From assembly GCA_938743325.2 (NCBI GenBank), contig OW568870.1, forward strand, positions 310,001-374,000: DNA of 64,000 nt, given 5' to 3'. The DNA comes from Pycnococcus provasolii. Lineage: Eukaryota > Chlorophyta > Pseudoscourfieldiophyceae > Pseudoscourfieldiales > Pycnococcaceae. This document shows, one piece after another, positions 46,700 to 56,694 of the stretch. The notes under the pieces were generated by a model. That model was given only the letters and a program-made list of their open reading frames with translations, searched no databases and had not been told where the DNA came from. Every line of letters begins with the position of its first letter. Within the stretch, counting starts at the first letter, position 1. The translations under genes were made by a program, and so were the position numbers.

Positions 46700-47106
46700 T
46701 GTCATATGGGATTCCAAACTACCCACAGCCCTCCATCTATGTTCCAACTAACACCAGAGCCAGTGTGGAACGAGAGTCGTCCATCTTCCAATACATTATT
46801 CCTACCATCTGGGACCCATTGTTGAATGAGTCCCCATCCAACCATAAACCCTAAACTCCATCTGAACATCTCACAACCGTCACTCCCCCATGGCACAAAT
46901 ACGCCAAAGAAGTAATGTTGAAGTGACATCCCAAAAAAATTTAGACGTTCAGATCTCCTCCAGAAATCAACACTTCCCTTAATCGATTGTGGTCAACGAG
47001 ACTGAGCTGTTTTGTGAAATGATCAGCCAACTGATTGCGAGTTCCAACTAGTTTGAGTATGAGATACCTATCTCGTTCGCGTTCCCTGACAGCCCTGCTC
47101 CACTTT
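46700..47106 (-). mobile_element. Ty1/copia LTR-retrotransposon remnant (fossil)
   Basis: On the minus strand, residues such as REREDRY-like and RNQLADHFTKQLSLVDHNRL are the end of the copia RNase H domain (the QLADxFTK motif is typical). A putative 3' LTR of about 229 bp (46928-46700) follows, with TGTCA...TGACA ends. The rest of gag-pol and the 5' LTR are absent, so this is a truncated, broken copy. Its lower GC content and different codon use stand out. The age is likely moderate, since only a fragment remains but the motif is still easily read. Confidence 0.7.
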
Positions 47107-47966
47107 TACATTTCCTCGTAGGTTATCCAATCTCTGTTGTAGTAGATTTGCTACATCTCCGTCGCTGTCCGATGATTTCGCCGCGCGTTGTAACAAGTCA
47201 ACCACTGCAGTGTTTGGTATGGAAGCTTGGGCACATGCACCCGGAAGGGAGGCATACGAACGGAGGCTGCTCGATCCACAAGCAAGTCCATGCCATGAAC
47301 AACGCGGGACGGCGCGGCAGCGGAGGGACTCGGGTGGCGACGGCCGTGGAGACCGACGTTGTTGCGGTGGGTGCAGGCAACGCTAGAACTGGAACTGCGT
47401 GATGTGCGTCTTGAGCACTCGCATTCTTTGCTCGCGCCATCTCAAACAACTTCCTTTGCTCTTCCTCCCACGTTTTGCGTCTGAAGTAGGAACGAGGAGG
47501 ACAAACCGTGTTTTGTTCCATGGCGCTCTCGGAGTGAGTCGAGTGAGTCGGCCGAGCAGACACTGTCGTATCGAACCGCCCGGTTCGATACAAAATCGAG
47601 CGACGTAGGGGATACAAAACCGCTCGAGCAAGATCAAAGCAAGGCACGATCAACAACACACGCGGCCACACACAAACATACACACACAGTACTTGAACTA
47701 TGTTGCTCGCGTGGCCGGCGTGGGCGCCATTGATTTCGTTGCTCAAACACAAACCTTCCGTAATGAATGCCCCACTCAAATCTTGTTTTCGTTTTGGTCG
47801 GGATCCCCCAGTATTGTGTCCGACCGGGATCCCGGAGGGGTTCCTGCCCCATCTTCCTCTTTTGGGCCGCTCGAGGGGGCCGCTCGTGTTTGCTCCGAGA
47901 CATCCCCTTTCATTCCGTACCACGGTACTGTATTCATTCTCACGCGCTTGTAACGGCTTGTCGGTC
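47107..47966. other. intergenic region with possible minus-strand frame
   Basis: A minus-strand frame from ATG 47522 (MEQNTVCPPRSYFRRKTW, then EEEQRKLFEMARAKNAS) runs about 108 codons to 47198 and looks partly protein-like, but has no recognisable domain. It might be the 5' part of the gene whose end lies at 46342, separated by the copia remnant. The rest is the promoter of the aminotransferase gene. Confidence 0.35.
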
Positions 47967-49631
47967 ATGTCCTCGTCGTCTTTCTCTTTAAGAAGTAACC
48001 TGAGAGGTTTCCTTGGACTTCGCGTGCTTTCATCTTTCGGCAGGCTTTCCCATCCTTGTGGTGGTGGTTTCCACTTTGTGCGATCCTCATCGGCGTCAGC
48101 GTCGTCATCCTCATCAGCGTCGTCGTCATCGGGACTTCCGGTGGAAGACGCGTCGTCCAAGTCCAATGCTGACGTCTTCTGGGCGCCGTTCACGGCGCGA
48201 GACCACCACGCACACGGCGCGTCGGAGACGTACAGCTTCGCGAGCGCCGCGGGGAACTACTACACAACAGCCACGAAGCCGCACAGGCAAATCTTAGACG
48301 GTGTCGCAGGGCTGTGGTGCTGCAACGCTGGACACGGCCGCGAGCGTATCACAAAGGCGGTCACGGAGCAGATGCGAACGTTGGACTACGCGCCGTCGTT
48401 CAACATGTCGCACCCAATCGCGTACGAGTGGGCGCGCCGACTCGTCGACCTCGCTCCTGACAACTACAAACACGCATTCTTCGCAGGCTCAGGTTCCGAG
48501 GCGGTGGAGAGCGCACTCAAAATAGCACTCGCTTACCACCGTGCGAACGGCCAGTCGCAGAGGAGAATACTCGTGGGACGCGATCGCGCGTACCACGGAA
48601 CGAACTTCGGAGGCATGAGCGTTGGAGGCATGACAAACAACCGCAAGCAGTTCGAAGGAAGCCTTCTGCCAAATGTGGCGCACATGAGATTTCCGTACAA
48701 GCCGAGCATGCGGTTTAGCCGAGGCATGCCCGACGGCTTCGACGATGACGCCGACGACTTTGTCAACGACCTGCGCCACATCGCGTCCGTGCACGGTGCT
48801 GAGAATATCGCAGCGGTGATCGTCGAGCCAATCATGGGAAGCGGTGGCTTGTTCGTGCCTCCGAAGGGATATCTGGGAAAGCTAAAGTCGGCGTGCGAGG
48901 AGGTGGGATGCCTGCTCATCTTTGATGAGGTGATCACGGCATTCGGGCGCACGGGACGCGCGTTCGCGAGCGATAGCCCGGACTTCGTGCGCCCGGGTGT
49001 GGAATCGGACAAGGGAGGCATGGCTGACCTCGTCTGCCTTGCAAAGGGCCTGACGAACGCCGTCATTCCCGCAGGTGCCGTTCTCGCGCAGGCGCACGTT
49101 CACGACGCCCTTCAGACGGGTTATGAGAAGATGGCTAGCGACGAGAACTTGGTTGCCAATGCACCGCGAGCGTTCCATTACTCGGGCATGATGCCCGGCC
49201 TGTTCCATGGATACACGTACAGCGGTCATCCCGTCGCCGCGGCGGCTGGACTTGCAACGCTGGACGAGTACGAAGCCGAGAACCTGTTCAGTCACGCGGC
49301 GCAGATGGCTCCGCTGCTGGAGGATGCCGTGCACACGCTTGTTGACGTGCCGGGAGGCAAGGAGTGCCTCGCGGACGTGCGAAACTATGGGTGCGCCGTG
49401 GCACTTGAGCTTGCGCCTTTGCGCAACAAGTCAACGGGTGCGCCGATGTTTGGCGCAGCTGGTCGCGCATTCTTCCAATTTGCCTTCGAAGAGGGTCTAT
49501 TCGTGCGCAACGGCGGCCAAGGTGGAGATCACATCGTGATGTCGCCGCCGCTGAGCATCACGCCGGAGGACATTTCCTTTTTGCACGACGCGCTCGCGCG
49601 AAGCTTGAGCCGCATGTCGCAACTGCACTAG
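47967..49631 (+). CDS. class III omega-amino acid (beta-alanine)-pyruvate aminotransferase, mitochondrial
   Basis: 554 aa from the ATG at 47967, which starts a Ser/Arg-rich presequence (MSSSSFSLRSNLRGFLGLRV) preferred over the much longer upstream frame. The PLP fold is clear: WAPFTA (substrate), GVAGLWCCNAGHG, FAGSGSEAVESALKIA, RDRAYHGTNFGGMS, VIVEPIMGSGGLFVPP, CLLIFDEVITAFGRTG (Asp binding PLP) and LAKGLTNAVIPAGAV with the PLP Lys360. It resembles bacterial omega-amino acid:pyruvate transaminases, which convert beta-alanine plus pyruvate to malonate semialdehyde plus alanine. It converges on ALDH10 (113 bp between stops), suggesting joint action in polyamine or beta-alanine catabolism. Confidence 0.9.
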   Translation: MSSSSFSLRSNLRGFLGLRVLSSFGRLSHPCGGGFHFVRSSSASASSSSSASSSSGLPVEDASSKSNADVFWAPFTARDHHAHGASETYSFASAAGNYYTTATKPHRQILDGVAGLWCCNAGHGRERITKAVTEQMRTLDYAPSFNMSHPIAYEWARRLVDLAPDNYKHAFFAGSGSEAVESALKIALAYHRANGQSQRRILVGRDRAYHGTNFGGMSVGGMTNNRKQFEGSLLPNVAHMRFPYKPSMRFSRGMPDGFDDDADDFVNDLRHIASVHGAENIAAVIVEPIMGSGGLFVPPKGYLGKLKSACEEVGCLLIFDEVITAFGRTGRAFASDSPDFVRPGVESDKGGMADLVCLAKGLTNAVIPAGAVLAQAHVHDALQTGYEKMASDENLVANAPRAFHYSGMMPGLFHGYTYSGHPVAAAAGLATLDEYEAENLFSHAAQMAPLLEDAVHTLVDVPGGKECLADVRNYGCAVALELAPLRNKSTGAPMFGAAGRAFFQFAFEEGLFVRNGGQGGDHIVMSPPLSITPEDISFLHDALARSLSRMSQLH

Positions 49632-49744
49632 TGCCTCGAAATGGAGTAGTGAGTCACTATTTCTAGTGACCCTTGTAGTAACTTTGGGCTATATCAAAAA
49701 ACACAAAACATAAGAAAAAACATACTACACCATCCCTACTCCCC

Positions 49745-51433
49745 CTACAGTTTGCTCTGCGGCGCAGGGTACCAGTCTAGAGGCTTGTGCGCCGCTGCGT
49801 AGCGCACAACGCTCTTCTGGCCGAGGTAATTGTCAAGTCCCTGTGCGCCAAGGTCTCTTCCGTACCCGGAGCTGCGGTACCCACCCCACGGCATCTGGCA
49901 GAAGCACGGCTGAGAGCACTGCTTCCAGACAATGCCCGCTCGAATGCCCTTCTCGAAGCGATCCGCGCGCCCCTCGTCACTTGTGAATACGGCACTCGCG
50001 AGGCCGTACACGTTGTCGTTGGCAAGTGCGAGCGCCTCTGCCTCCGTGTCAAACGCACGAACGCAGACAACAGGCCCAAAAATCTCCTCCCTCCACGCCG
50101 CGGACGTCGTCTCCACATTCGTCAGCATGATTGGTGGAACGAAGAATCCGCTTGTTGGGTACGACGGCGGTCGCCTTCTGTTGCCGCCGAGCGTGCCGTG
50201 CTCTCCTCCAGGGTTTGCAATTTTCGCACCATCCGCAAGAGCTCTGTCGACGTGCGCTAGCACCTTTTCGTACTGAGCGCGCGTGACGACAGGGCCGATG
50301 CGGCATCCGGTCTCCATCGGATCGCACGCGCGGATGGCCGCGATGCGCGCGCGCAGCGCGTCAAGCAGTGCGTCGTACAGCGGGCGCTGCACGAGCAGTC
50401 TACTCGTGGCGGAGCAGATCTGCCCGTTGGTCCACGCGAATCCAAAGAGAACCCACTCCGCGATGTCGTCGATTCGCATCGTCGTAATGGCGTCCGCGAA
50501 GACGACGGAAGGGCTCTTTCCTCCCAGCTCGAGGTTCGCCGGCTTGGGTCCTGCGGCAGACGCCGCGGCGGCGTGCGCGACAGCACGTCCCGTTGGCACG
50601 GATCCGGTGAACGACACCTTGTCCACGTCAGGGTGGCTGGCGAGCGCGGCTCCGGAGATGCTTCCCACGCCGGTGATGACGTTCAGAACGCCAGCAGGGC
50701 AGTGCTTGCGAACAATTTCGCCCAGCAGCAGGCACGTCAGGCTCGCGTGCTCTGATGGCTTGAGCACGACTGTGCATCCCGCGGCGAGCGCAGGTGCCAC
50801 CTTCCAGACAGCCATGAGCATGGGATAGTTCCACGGCGTGATTGCGGCGACGACACCCAGAGGTTCCTTTCTGATGTGGCACTTGTAGTCTTCGTCGCCG
50901 ACGTCAACTCGCTGAATGTCGTCTCTCTGCGCCGCTTCGTCGGCATAGTATCGGAAGGCGGTGACGACATCCTCGACGTCCCACACCGACTCCTCGAATG
51001 GCTTTCCACAGTCCATGGTTTCAACCGCTGCAAGCCCGTCCTTTTGCCTTTCGATATCGTCAGCCACGGCGTGCAAGGCTTTCTGTCTCATTTGCTTGGT
51101 TGTGGATGCCCATAGCGGCAGTGCAGCTTTCGCGCACTGCACTGCGAGGTTCACATCCTCAGTGGACGCGTTCGCGATGTGCGCGATGACTTTTTCGGAA
51201 AACGGATCGACACAAGGCACCACGGATGACGACGAAGCGGAGGAGAACGAACCAATCACATGCCCCAAAGAAAACGCCTCTTCAGGAGAACCAACCGCAC
51301 CAACCGCACTAACCGCACCAACCGCACCAACCAATGACGAGGAAGATGACGAAGTTGAAAGAGAGGCCAACAAGGAAGAAGCCAAGGACCGACGCGAGAA
51401 TGAGGTTGATGATTGCATTGATGCTGCTGACAT
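49745..51433 (-). CDS. ALDH10-type aminoaldehyde/betaine aldehyde dehydrogenase with C-terminal SKL
   Basis: 562 aa from the first ATG. The N-terminal ~75 residues are Ser/Ala-rich. The ALDH core shows ITPWNYPMLMAVWKVAPALA, GVGSISGAALASHPDVDKV, FTGSVPTGR (Rossmann), NLELGGKSPSVVF (catalytic Glu), WTNGQICSATSRLLV (catalytic Cys340), AWREEIFGPVV, and GIVWKQCSQPCFCQMPWGGYRSSG, the last being an ALDH10 hallmark. The protein ends PAPQSKL, a perfect peroxisomal PTS1, as in plant ALDH10. ALDH10 oxidises 3-aminopropanal, 4-aminobutanal and betaine aldehyde with NAD+. The N-terminal extension plus SKL hints at dual location. The neighbour aminotransferase could use its product beta-alanine. Confidence 0.93.
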   Translation of the reverse strand: MSAASMQSSTSFSRRSLASSLLASLSTSSSSSSLVGAVGAVSAVGAVGSPEEAFSLGHVIGSFSSASSSSVVPCVDPFSEKVIAHIANASTEDVNLAVQCAKAALPLWASTTKQMRQKALHAVADDIERQKDGLAAVETMDCGKPFEESVWDVEDVVTAFRYYADEAAQRDDIQRVDVGDEDYKCHIRKEPLGVVAAITPWNYPMLMAVWKVAPALAAGCTVVLKPSEHASLTCLLLGEIVRKHCPAGVLNVITGVGSISGAALASHPDVDKVSFTGSVPTGRAVAHAAAASAAGPKPANLELGGKSPSVVFADAITTMRIDDIAEWVLFGFAWTNGQICSATSRLLVQRPLYDALLDALRARIAAIRACDPMETGCRIGPVVTRAQYEKVLAHVDRALADGAKIANPGGEHGTLGGNRRRPPSYPTSGFFVPPIMLTNVETTSAAWREEIFGPVVCVRAFDTEAEALALANDNVYGLASAVFTSDEGRADRFEKGIRAGIVWKQCSQPCFCQMPWGGYRSSGYGRDLGAQGLDNYLGQKSVVRYAAAHKPLDWYPAPQSKL

Positions 51434-51792
51434 ACTTCCCAATAGTTGGGATCAAAGAAAAGTGGAAACGTGATTGGGGACGAGTTCAGTTGGAGTTCAT
51501 GACAAGCGAAGGCCGGAGAAACTGGCTGGGGAAAACGGTACCAGGTCCAGGGGGGACACAGAGCGATCGGAGTAACCCCTGGGGGGCCGGAGACTTCGGA
51601 GGGAGGGAGAGGGATGCAGATTCCGTCACCGGCAGAAAGAAACGCGGCTTCGGGAGACAACTTCACTTCACCACATGGACAGGCTCAGAGAGTGGCCTCA
51701 AAGGCGTTCCTAGCGTGTCCCTGGATCCACTACTGTACATGGATAAACTGGTATGTACACTTACAGATACACGGTGCACGGTGCGTTGTCAG
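51434..51792. other. intergenic between ALDH10 and the beta-propeller-like gene
   Basis: Upstream region of ALDH10 and 3' flank of the following minus-strand gene. Nothing recognisable. Confidence 0.4.
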
Positions 51793-54777
51793 TCACGACG
51801 ACAAGAGCGTGCTGCACGCGTGCGCGAGCTCCGCACTTCGAGACGCTAACACAAACGGATTCGATGCCAGCGCGGCGACGGCGTCCGCGCTCACCGCATC
51901 GTGCGAGGCGCCGACAAGCGTGCGACCTTCTGCTGCCGCACCGAGCGCCGTGCCAAGCACGCGCCGGGCCTCGTCGCGCTCGCCAGCTTCGATATTCGAT
52001 GAACGCGCATCCAGAGATGCGGCATGCACGACGAGTGACAACGGCGCGTCGGTCGCCTGCGCAATCGTTTTGCCCAGCGTGCCCGAGCCACCACACGCCG
52101 CCGCGAATGACAGCGACGCGGCGGCACCACCTGCGGGGCAGGCTAGACGCATCGTGCCGCCTTCTGTCGAGTCCAGAAGCATGGGTGAAACCAGTGGCGC
52201 GGGTGCAAGGCCCTGCGCAGTTGCGCAGCGAAGCAGAACATCCGCGCGTACGGCGTGTGACACCGCGCTCGGATGTACGTTCATTGCACCACCCGAGGGT
52301 ACGGAGATGCCGAACAGTAAGCCGCCGCGCACTCCCGCGAGCATGTAGTGCGCCGTGGCGGACATGTGTGCGAATTTCGTAGGCTCTTCGGGCACGTCGT
52401 CGGGACAATTCACGGGCTGGGGAATCCGCGAGTAGAGCGTAAGGTCCGCACGAACGGCAGGAGCGCCTCTTTCGTCGATGCCTCCAAGGAGCACGCACAG
52501 AACCCCTCCAGGGTGGCCAAGCAGGAGCTGGTTGCTGTGCCAAATGGCGCTGAACGCGTGTGGCACCACGACATCGGCGTATCCGACGAGCGCACCAGCT
52601 GCCGTGCGGCGTAGCACCACCGTCTTGGCACGATAAAGAAGTGCAAGCATGCTCCCGGTAGCATCCCACAGTGCACGTTCCGCGAGCGGCCCAGCCGGGC
52701 AGGAAACGGATGCCGCCCCCAAGTTCGTATCGCCGTTCCACGACACGAAGTGAAGGCCGGCGTCCGTTGCCAATCCGAGAACGGGGCCAGAGGCAAGCTC
52801 CAGGCGGGCGGAATGCGCGCTCCCTACCACAAGTGGGCCGACGAGATTCGTCTCATTCGAGTTGCCTGCTCCGCATCGCCATGACTCGACGACAAATCCC
52901 GCTTGCATGCCAACTTCTTTGGGGCCACCGCCACCGCCGAAAATGCCACGGCGCTTTTCGGGCGATTTCGTGCTGGCAGCCTGCTTAGCGACGGCTAGCA
53001 ACGGAGCAGGCCCGTTCCTTGAAAAAACCGCGGCGCAGCCTGGCACCTCGAGAATCACCTGCCATGTAGTACCGAGCCCTCCCGCGGCGTAAACTCTCAC
53101 CACGCCGCACCGTGGCCAAGCCAACACAACGAAGCGGCCACCCGGCGATGCTGATAATGTGAGCGGCTCGTCGCATGTAGCATCGGGAGGTACAGTAACG
53201 TCGGCAACACGCGCGCGTCTAGCCGTGCAGTCCTTTCCAATCGCAGACATGGTGTTCAGCCCACCGTTGGCATGGTATACGACGTGGAGCTCTTGCCTAG
53301 ATCCGGGTGCACCGCAGACGGCAATAGGCGCCGCACGCTCCTTAACCGCGAAGGCGGTTACTATGCCGGCCGTGGCAACGAAGAATTTCGACCCACCGGC
53401 GCGACGCCATGCGCCAACGGGATGTGCCACGGCAGCCGTCACCTGCATTCGCTTCGCCTTGCCTGGTGATATGCGGCTGTGAGTGGCCGCAAGGGCAGGC
53501 GCGCAGTCCGCTACGAGAAGCCATCGTTCTTTGCCCTTGTCGGCACCACCACCCGCGTGCGTGGCAGCTTCAAGGGGATGCGGGCACGCGTATAGTGCAC
53601 CGGACGTGTCCCATGCGACGAGCGTACCAGGTATTGCCATCGTGTCGTCCACCGCAACGAGCGTGGCGATGCTTACCGCCTTGGGCAACACCTTCCCCAT
53701 TCGGCGCAACTCCTGCAGATCCTGCGCCATACTGCCTGCGCGTGCTGCCATACGTACCCAAATTGCCACAGTCCTGTCGTGCGAGCCGGCAGTGGCGACG
53801 AGGCGCCCTCCCTGAGCCGCGACGACAGTTAGCACACCTCCGTCATGCGCCTTTGCTATGAACGCGCCGACGCCACGGTTCGGCATCTCCGCATCCCATG
53901 CTGCAAGGCTTCCGTCCGCGGCACCCGAGACGACCGCTGGTGATATTGCACCTCCACTGCCATGCGCGTTGGCAAGCGCAGGCACGCTCACGCATGCTAC
54001 GACGGCGCCCCTGTGCGGTGTTGCTGTAGCTGGTGTGACCTGTATAGCGGCGACGGCACCGTTGACCCTTTCGAAGCTTGCGACTCTCACGTGCCCGTTA
54101 GTGGTTCCGACGAAAATTCGGTCACCCGCGACGGCGATGGCGGCAGTTGGGTTTTTAATGTCATGCTTATCATGCGACACGACAGCGTGTGCACAGTCGA
54201 CCTGCATGACTGCCACCTTCTGGTCTGTGACAAGGGCAAGTTGTTCCGACGTGTGTCCGACAAACGCGGCTGCCGCGACTTTTCCCATGGGCCCTGCTGC
54301 CGCCACGGTGCCGCACTTGACTCCTCTCGTGCTATCGTACGTGAGTACGACTCGTCCTGCGTCGTAGTCCCAGACTTCGAGCACTTCTTCCCGGCTGGAC
54401 TCGCTTGCTAAGACAGCGAGCCACTTTCCGTTGACTGACGCTGTTAGGTGAAGAACTTGCACGTTGGCTTTGCTTGGTCCCATGTGGTGGTTGCTTTTTA
54501 TCTGGCGCGCAGCCTGAAGTTCAAGCAACGCCTTGAGAGCGAGCGCGGGTGAGCTGCCAGCGCCACCCGCAGCGGTGGGAGCACCGCTTGGCGCGGGCGA
54601 CAAATCGCGTGTCGCCATGCGCGCAACGAGCGCAACGTTTGGGCAGGTTTGTTGGCAAGAGGGTGGGCCGCAAACAAGGCCGCAACATGCGAGGCAACGA
54701 AGGGATCCCCAACGCATCGTTGGACGGACCAAATGGCGATGCGTTCTAGTAGCCTTACAATCCCGGGAGTTTCCCAT
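51793..54777 (-). CDS. WD40/beta-propeller-like protein, unknown function
   Basis: 994 aa from ATG 54777; MATRDLSPAPSG at 54618 is an alternative start, since the first 53 residues are Cys-rich and unusual. Strand-rich blocks with G-x-x-x-V/W patterns occur throughout: LVALVTDQKVAVMQVD-like, AAIAVAGDRIFVGTTNGHVRV, PAVVSGAADGSLAAWD, LVATAGSHDRTVAIWV and LLVADCAPALAATHSRI. These repeat every 40-60 residues, suggesting one or two beta-propellers. The C-terminal 150 residues become helical (ADVLLRCATAQGLAPAPLV; RDEARRVLGTAL). No TM or signal peptide. I do not recognise the family; large WD subunits of trafficking complexes such as TSET/TPLATE TWD40 proteins are a possibility only. Confidence 0.55.
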   Translation of the reverse strand: MGNSRDCKATRTHRHLVRPTMRWGSLRCLACCGLVCGPPSCQQTCPNVALVARMATRDLSPAPSGAPTAAGGAGSSPALALKALLELQAARQIKSNHHMGPSKANVQVLHLTASVNGKWLAVLASESSREEVLEVWDYDAGRVVLTYDSTRGVKCGTVAAAGPMGKVAAAAFVGHTSEQLALVTDQKVAVMQVDCAHAVVSHDKHDIKNPTAAIAVAGDRIFVGTTNGHVRVASFERVNGAVAAIQVTPATATPHRGAVVACVSVPALANAHGSGGAISPAVVSGAADGSLAAWDAEMPNRGVGAFIAKAHDGGVLTVVAAQGGRLVATAGSHDRTVAIWVRMAARAGSMAQDLQELRRMGKVLPKAVSIATLVAVDDTMAIPGTLVAWDTSGALYACPHPLEAATHAGGGADKGKERWLLVADCAPALAATHSRISPGKAKRMQVTAAVAHPVGAWRRAGGSKFFVATAGIVTAFAVKERAAPIAVCGAPGSRQELHVVYHANGGLNTMSAIGKDCTARRARVADVTVPPDATCDEPLTLSASPGGRFVVLAWPRCGVVRVYAAGGLGTTWQVILEVPGCAAVFSRNGPAPLLAVAKQAASTKSPEKRRGIFGGGGGPKEVGMQAGFVVESWRCGAGNSNETNLVGPLVVGSAHSARLELASGPVLGLATDAGLHFVSWNGDTNLGAASVSCPAGPLAERALWDATGSMLALLYRAKTVVLRRTAAGALVGYADVVVPHAFSAIWHSNQLLLGHPGGVLCVLLGGIDERGAPAVRADLTLYSRIPQPVNCPDDVPEEPTKFAHMSATAHYMLAGVRGGLLFGISVPSGGAMNVHPSAVSHAVRADVLLRCATAQGLAPAPLVSPMLLDSTEGGTMRLACPAGGAAASLSFAAACGGSGTLGKTIAQATDAPLSLVVHAASLDARSSNIEAGERDEARRVLGTALGAAAEGRTLVGASHDAVSADAVAALASNPFVLASRSAELAHACSTLLSS

Positions 54778-54878
54778 CCGATCCCGGGCAACGAACGGGT
54801 CCCATTATTGAATATTGATTGCCGGTGTGGTGTGGTGTGGTGTGGTGTTATCCATACACTTGTACCTGTGCTCTTGTG

Positions 54879-56303
54879 ATGTTGAAAAGTAGTGATGTCA
54901 TTGGTGTTGCTGTGGTCCCTCGCAGTCCCTCAGAGCTCGCCTGCCTTGGAGGACTCGACTCAAGCCACTCCATGCAGATGCAGACCGCGGCGTTGGCATC
55001 CATCAGACCGCGATGGCGATCCAACCACAACGTTGACACTATGGAGCAGAAACTCCTTGCGCTCAAATCGCGATTCGCGAGCGATGAACTTACCGAAATC
55101 GCAACGAACGGCATGACGCAGCGAACAGGAAATGTATACAGAACCTTTCAGAGGTACGTCACCGCGTGCAACGGAGACGTCAACAAGGCGGAGCAACAGC
55201 TGAGAGGGACCATGGCGTTCAGGAGCAGCGACGACTTCTCAAGAAAGGCGCTGCTGAGAGATGCACCGACGTATGACAGATTCGAGCACATCTTCAAGAA
55301 CATGCCGCACGGATTCCACGGGTTCGACGCCACTCACGGAACCACGGTGTACGTTGACAACGTCGGCATGCTCGACAGCGACGCGCTGCTGAACGGGTTC
55401 GTTACCGAGAGAGACCTCGTTGTGTGCCACCTGCTCATGCTCGAGTACCAGCTCAGCGTGCTCACCGACGAGGCGACGAGGAGAAAAAGGCTGGAACCTG
55501 GTGCTGACCCACTGCTCGTCGTCGACGACGTCACCAACGTCATCGACATGACTGGCCTACGGCCTATGAAGCTTCTTAGCGGGAAGGGCATGTCGTTCTT
55601 TAAAACGATTGCGGTGCACGACCAGGCACAGTACCCCGAGACGCTGCGCGCAGCTTACGTCGTGAATGCGCCTCGCGTGTTTGCCTACGTCTGGGGTGTG
55701 ATCAAGTATTTGCTTGACGCGCAAGTGCGCAAGAAGGTTTTCGTCACGCCCCCAGGCGCGGCTTCGCACAAGGTGCTCCTGGAAAAGGTGTTTGGCACGC
55801 TGGAAAACATGCCTCGGCGATTCGGCGGGACGTACGACGGCGTCGTGCTCTGCGCGCAAAAAGACGAGCCGATGCTTGGCCCGGAGCACAAAAAGTTTGT
55901 CGACTGGATCTACTCGGAGAAGAGAAGGCTGCTGAATGTTGCCGAGGCACCCGCGCACGAGGAGGAGTTGCCATCGCTCAGCCTCGAGGAGCGCGTTCAA
56001 ATTCTCGAGAAGAAGGTGCGTGAGCTGGAGCTTGCGTCGCAGCAGGGTCGCCTCAGCCGCCCGCCGACATTTAAGTCGTCTCAGTACAAGGCGAATGACG
56101 AGCCCAATACCTGCACCGCCAATGGCTTTGTGCCTAATACCACCACCACCTTCGCCAAGAAGGCCAGCCTTCAGCCTCCTCGCGTCATCTCTTCGTCTCT
56201 CACGCGTTCTCTTGAGCTGCTCGTGGTGCTCGCGCTTACGATATTATCCTTTGCTTTCATCACCACATACAACCGCTACTTGACGCGATGCGCTTCGAGG
56301 TGA
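54879..56303 (+). CDS. CRAL-TRIO (Sec14-like) lipid-transfer protein with C-terminal membrane anchor
   Basis: 474 aa from ATG 54879. A helical CRAL-TRIO-N region (about 55-135; RYVTACNGDVNKAEQQLRGTMAFR) precedes the lipid-binding Sec14 domain (about 145-340): GFDATHGTTVYVDNVGMLD, LVVDDVTNVIDMTGL, YPETLRAAYVVNAPRVFAYVW, KVFVTPPGAASHKVLLEKVF and LPRRFGG. These are characteristic Sec14 blocks. The tail has a coiled coil (LEERVQILEKKVRELELASQQ) and one TM helix (LELLVVLALTILSFAFITTY), so it is likely ER- or plasma-membrane-tethered, moving phosphatidylinositol or related lipids. The ATG at 54819 would add a Cys-rich stretch of doubtful value. Confidence 0.88.
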   Translation: MLKSSDVIGVAVVPRSPSELACLGGLDSSHSMQMQTAALASIRPRWRSNHNVDTMEQKLLALKSRFASDELTEIATNGMTQRTGNVYRTFQRYVTACNGDVNKAEQQLRGTMAFRSSDDFSRKALLRDAPTYDRFEHIFKNMPHGFHGFDATHGTTVYVDNVGMLDSDALLNGFVTERDLVVCHLLMLEYQLSVLTDEATRRKRLEPGADPLLVVDDVTNVIDMTGLRPMKLLSGKGMSFFKTIAVHDQAQYPETLRAAYVVNAPRVFAYVWGVIKYLLDAQVRKKVFVTPPGAASHKVLLEKVFGTLENMPRRFGGTYDGVVLCAQKDEPMLGPEHKKFVDWIYSEKRRLLNVAEAPAHEEELPSLSLEERVQILEKKVRELELASQQGRLSRPPTFKSSQYKANDEPNTCTANGFVPNTTTTFAKKASLQPPRVISSSLTRSLELLVVLALTILSFAFITTYNRYLTRCASR

Positions 56304-56694
56304 AGATGCGCCAACTACCATAGATTACCATACCTACCCAAATGATTTTTTTCCCATCATGATTAAAAATATTACTCTTTTTTATCCGATTCATAGTACA
56401 TCCTAAGTAGTGCAGTGCATCCAGTCAGTTACCATAGTCAGTCAATGGCGGCAAGCGTGCAAGCAGACACCTTTAGACTCGCGCGCACGTGCGTGCCGTT
56501 CCTGACGTGACCTACGTGTGGACGCTTGTTGGCGTGAACACCATGGATGTATAACCCCGAACTACGCGCAGGAAACTTGAAGAGAGTAACGCCACCAGGT
56601 CCACCCCCGAAGAAAAAGAAGGGAAAACCTCCCCGGCCTTGGTCCAATTCGCCCGGTCCGTTCGGTGGTCAATTCGTTTCCCAGCCCACTAACA
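56304..56694. other. intergenic
   Basis: AT-rich 3' flank of the Sec14-like gene and promoter of the zinc-ribbon-like gene. No further gene is seen. Confidence 0.4.

Noticed and set aside
47198-48193. 331-aa minus-strand frame as one gene
   Set aside because: Its 5' two-thirds are antisense to the conserved aminotransferase; only the part from 47522 could be real.
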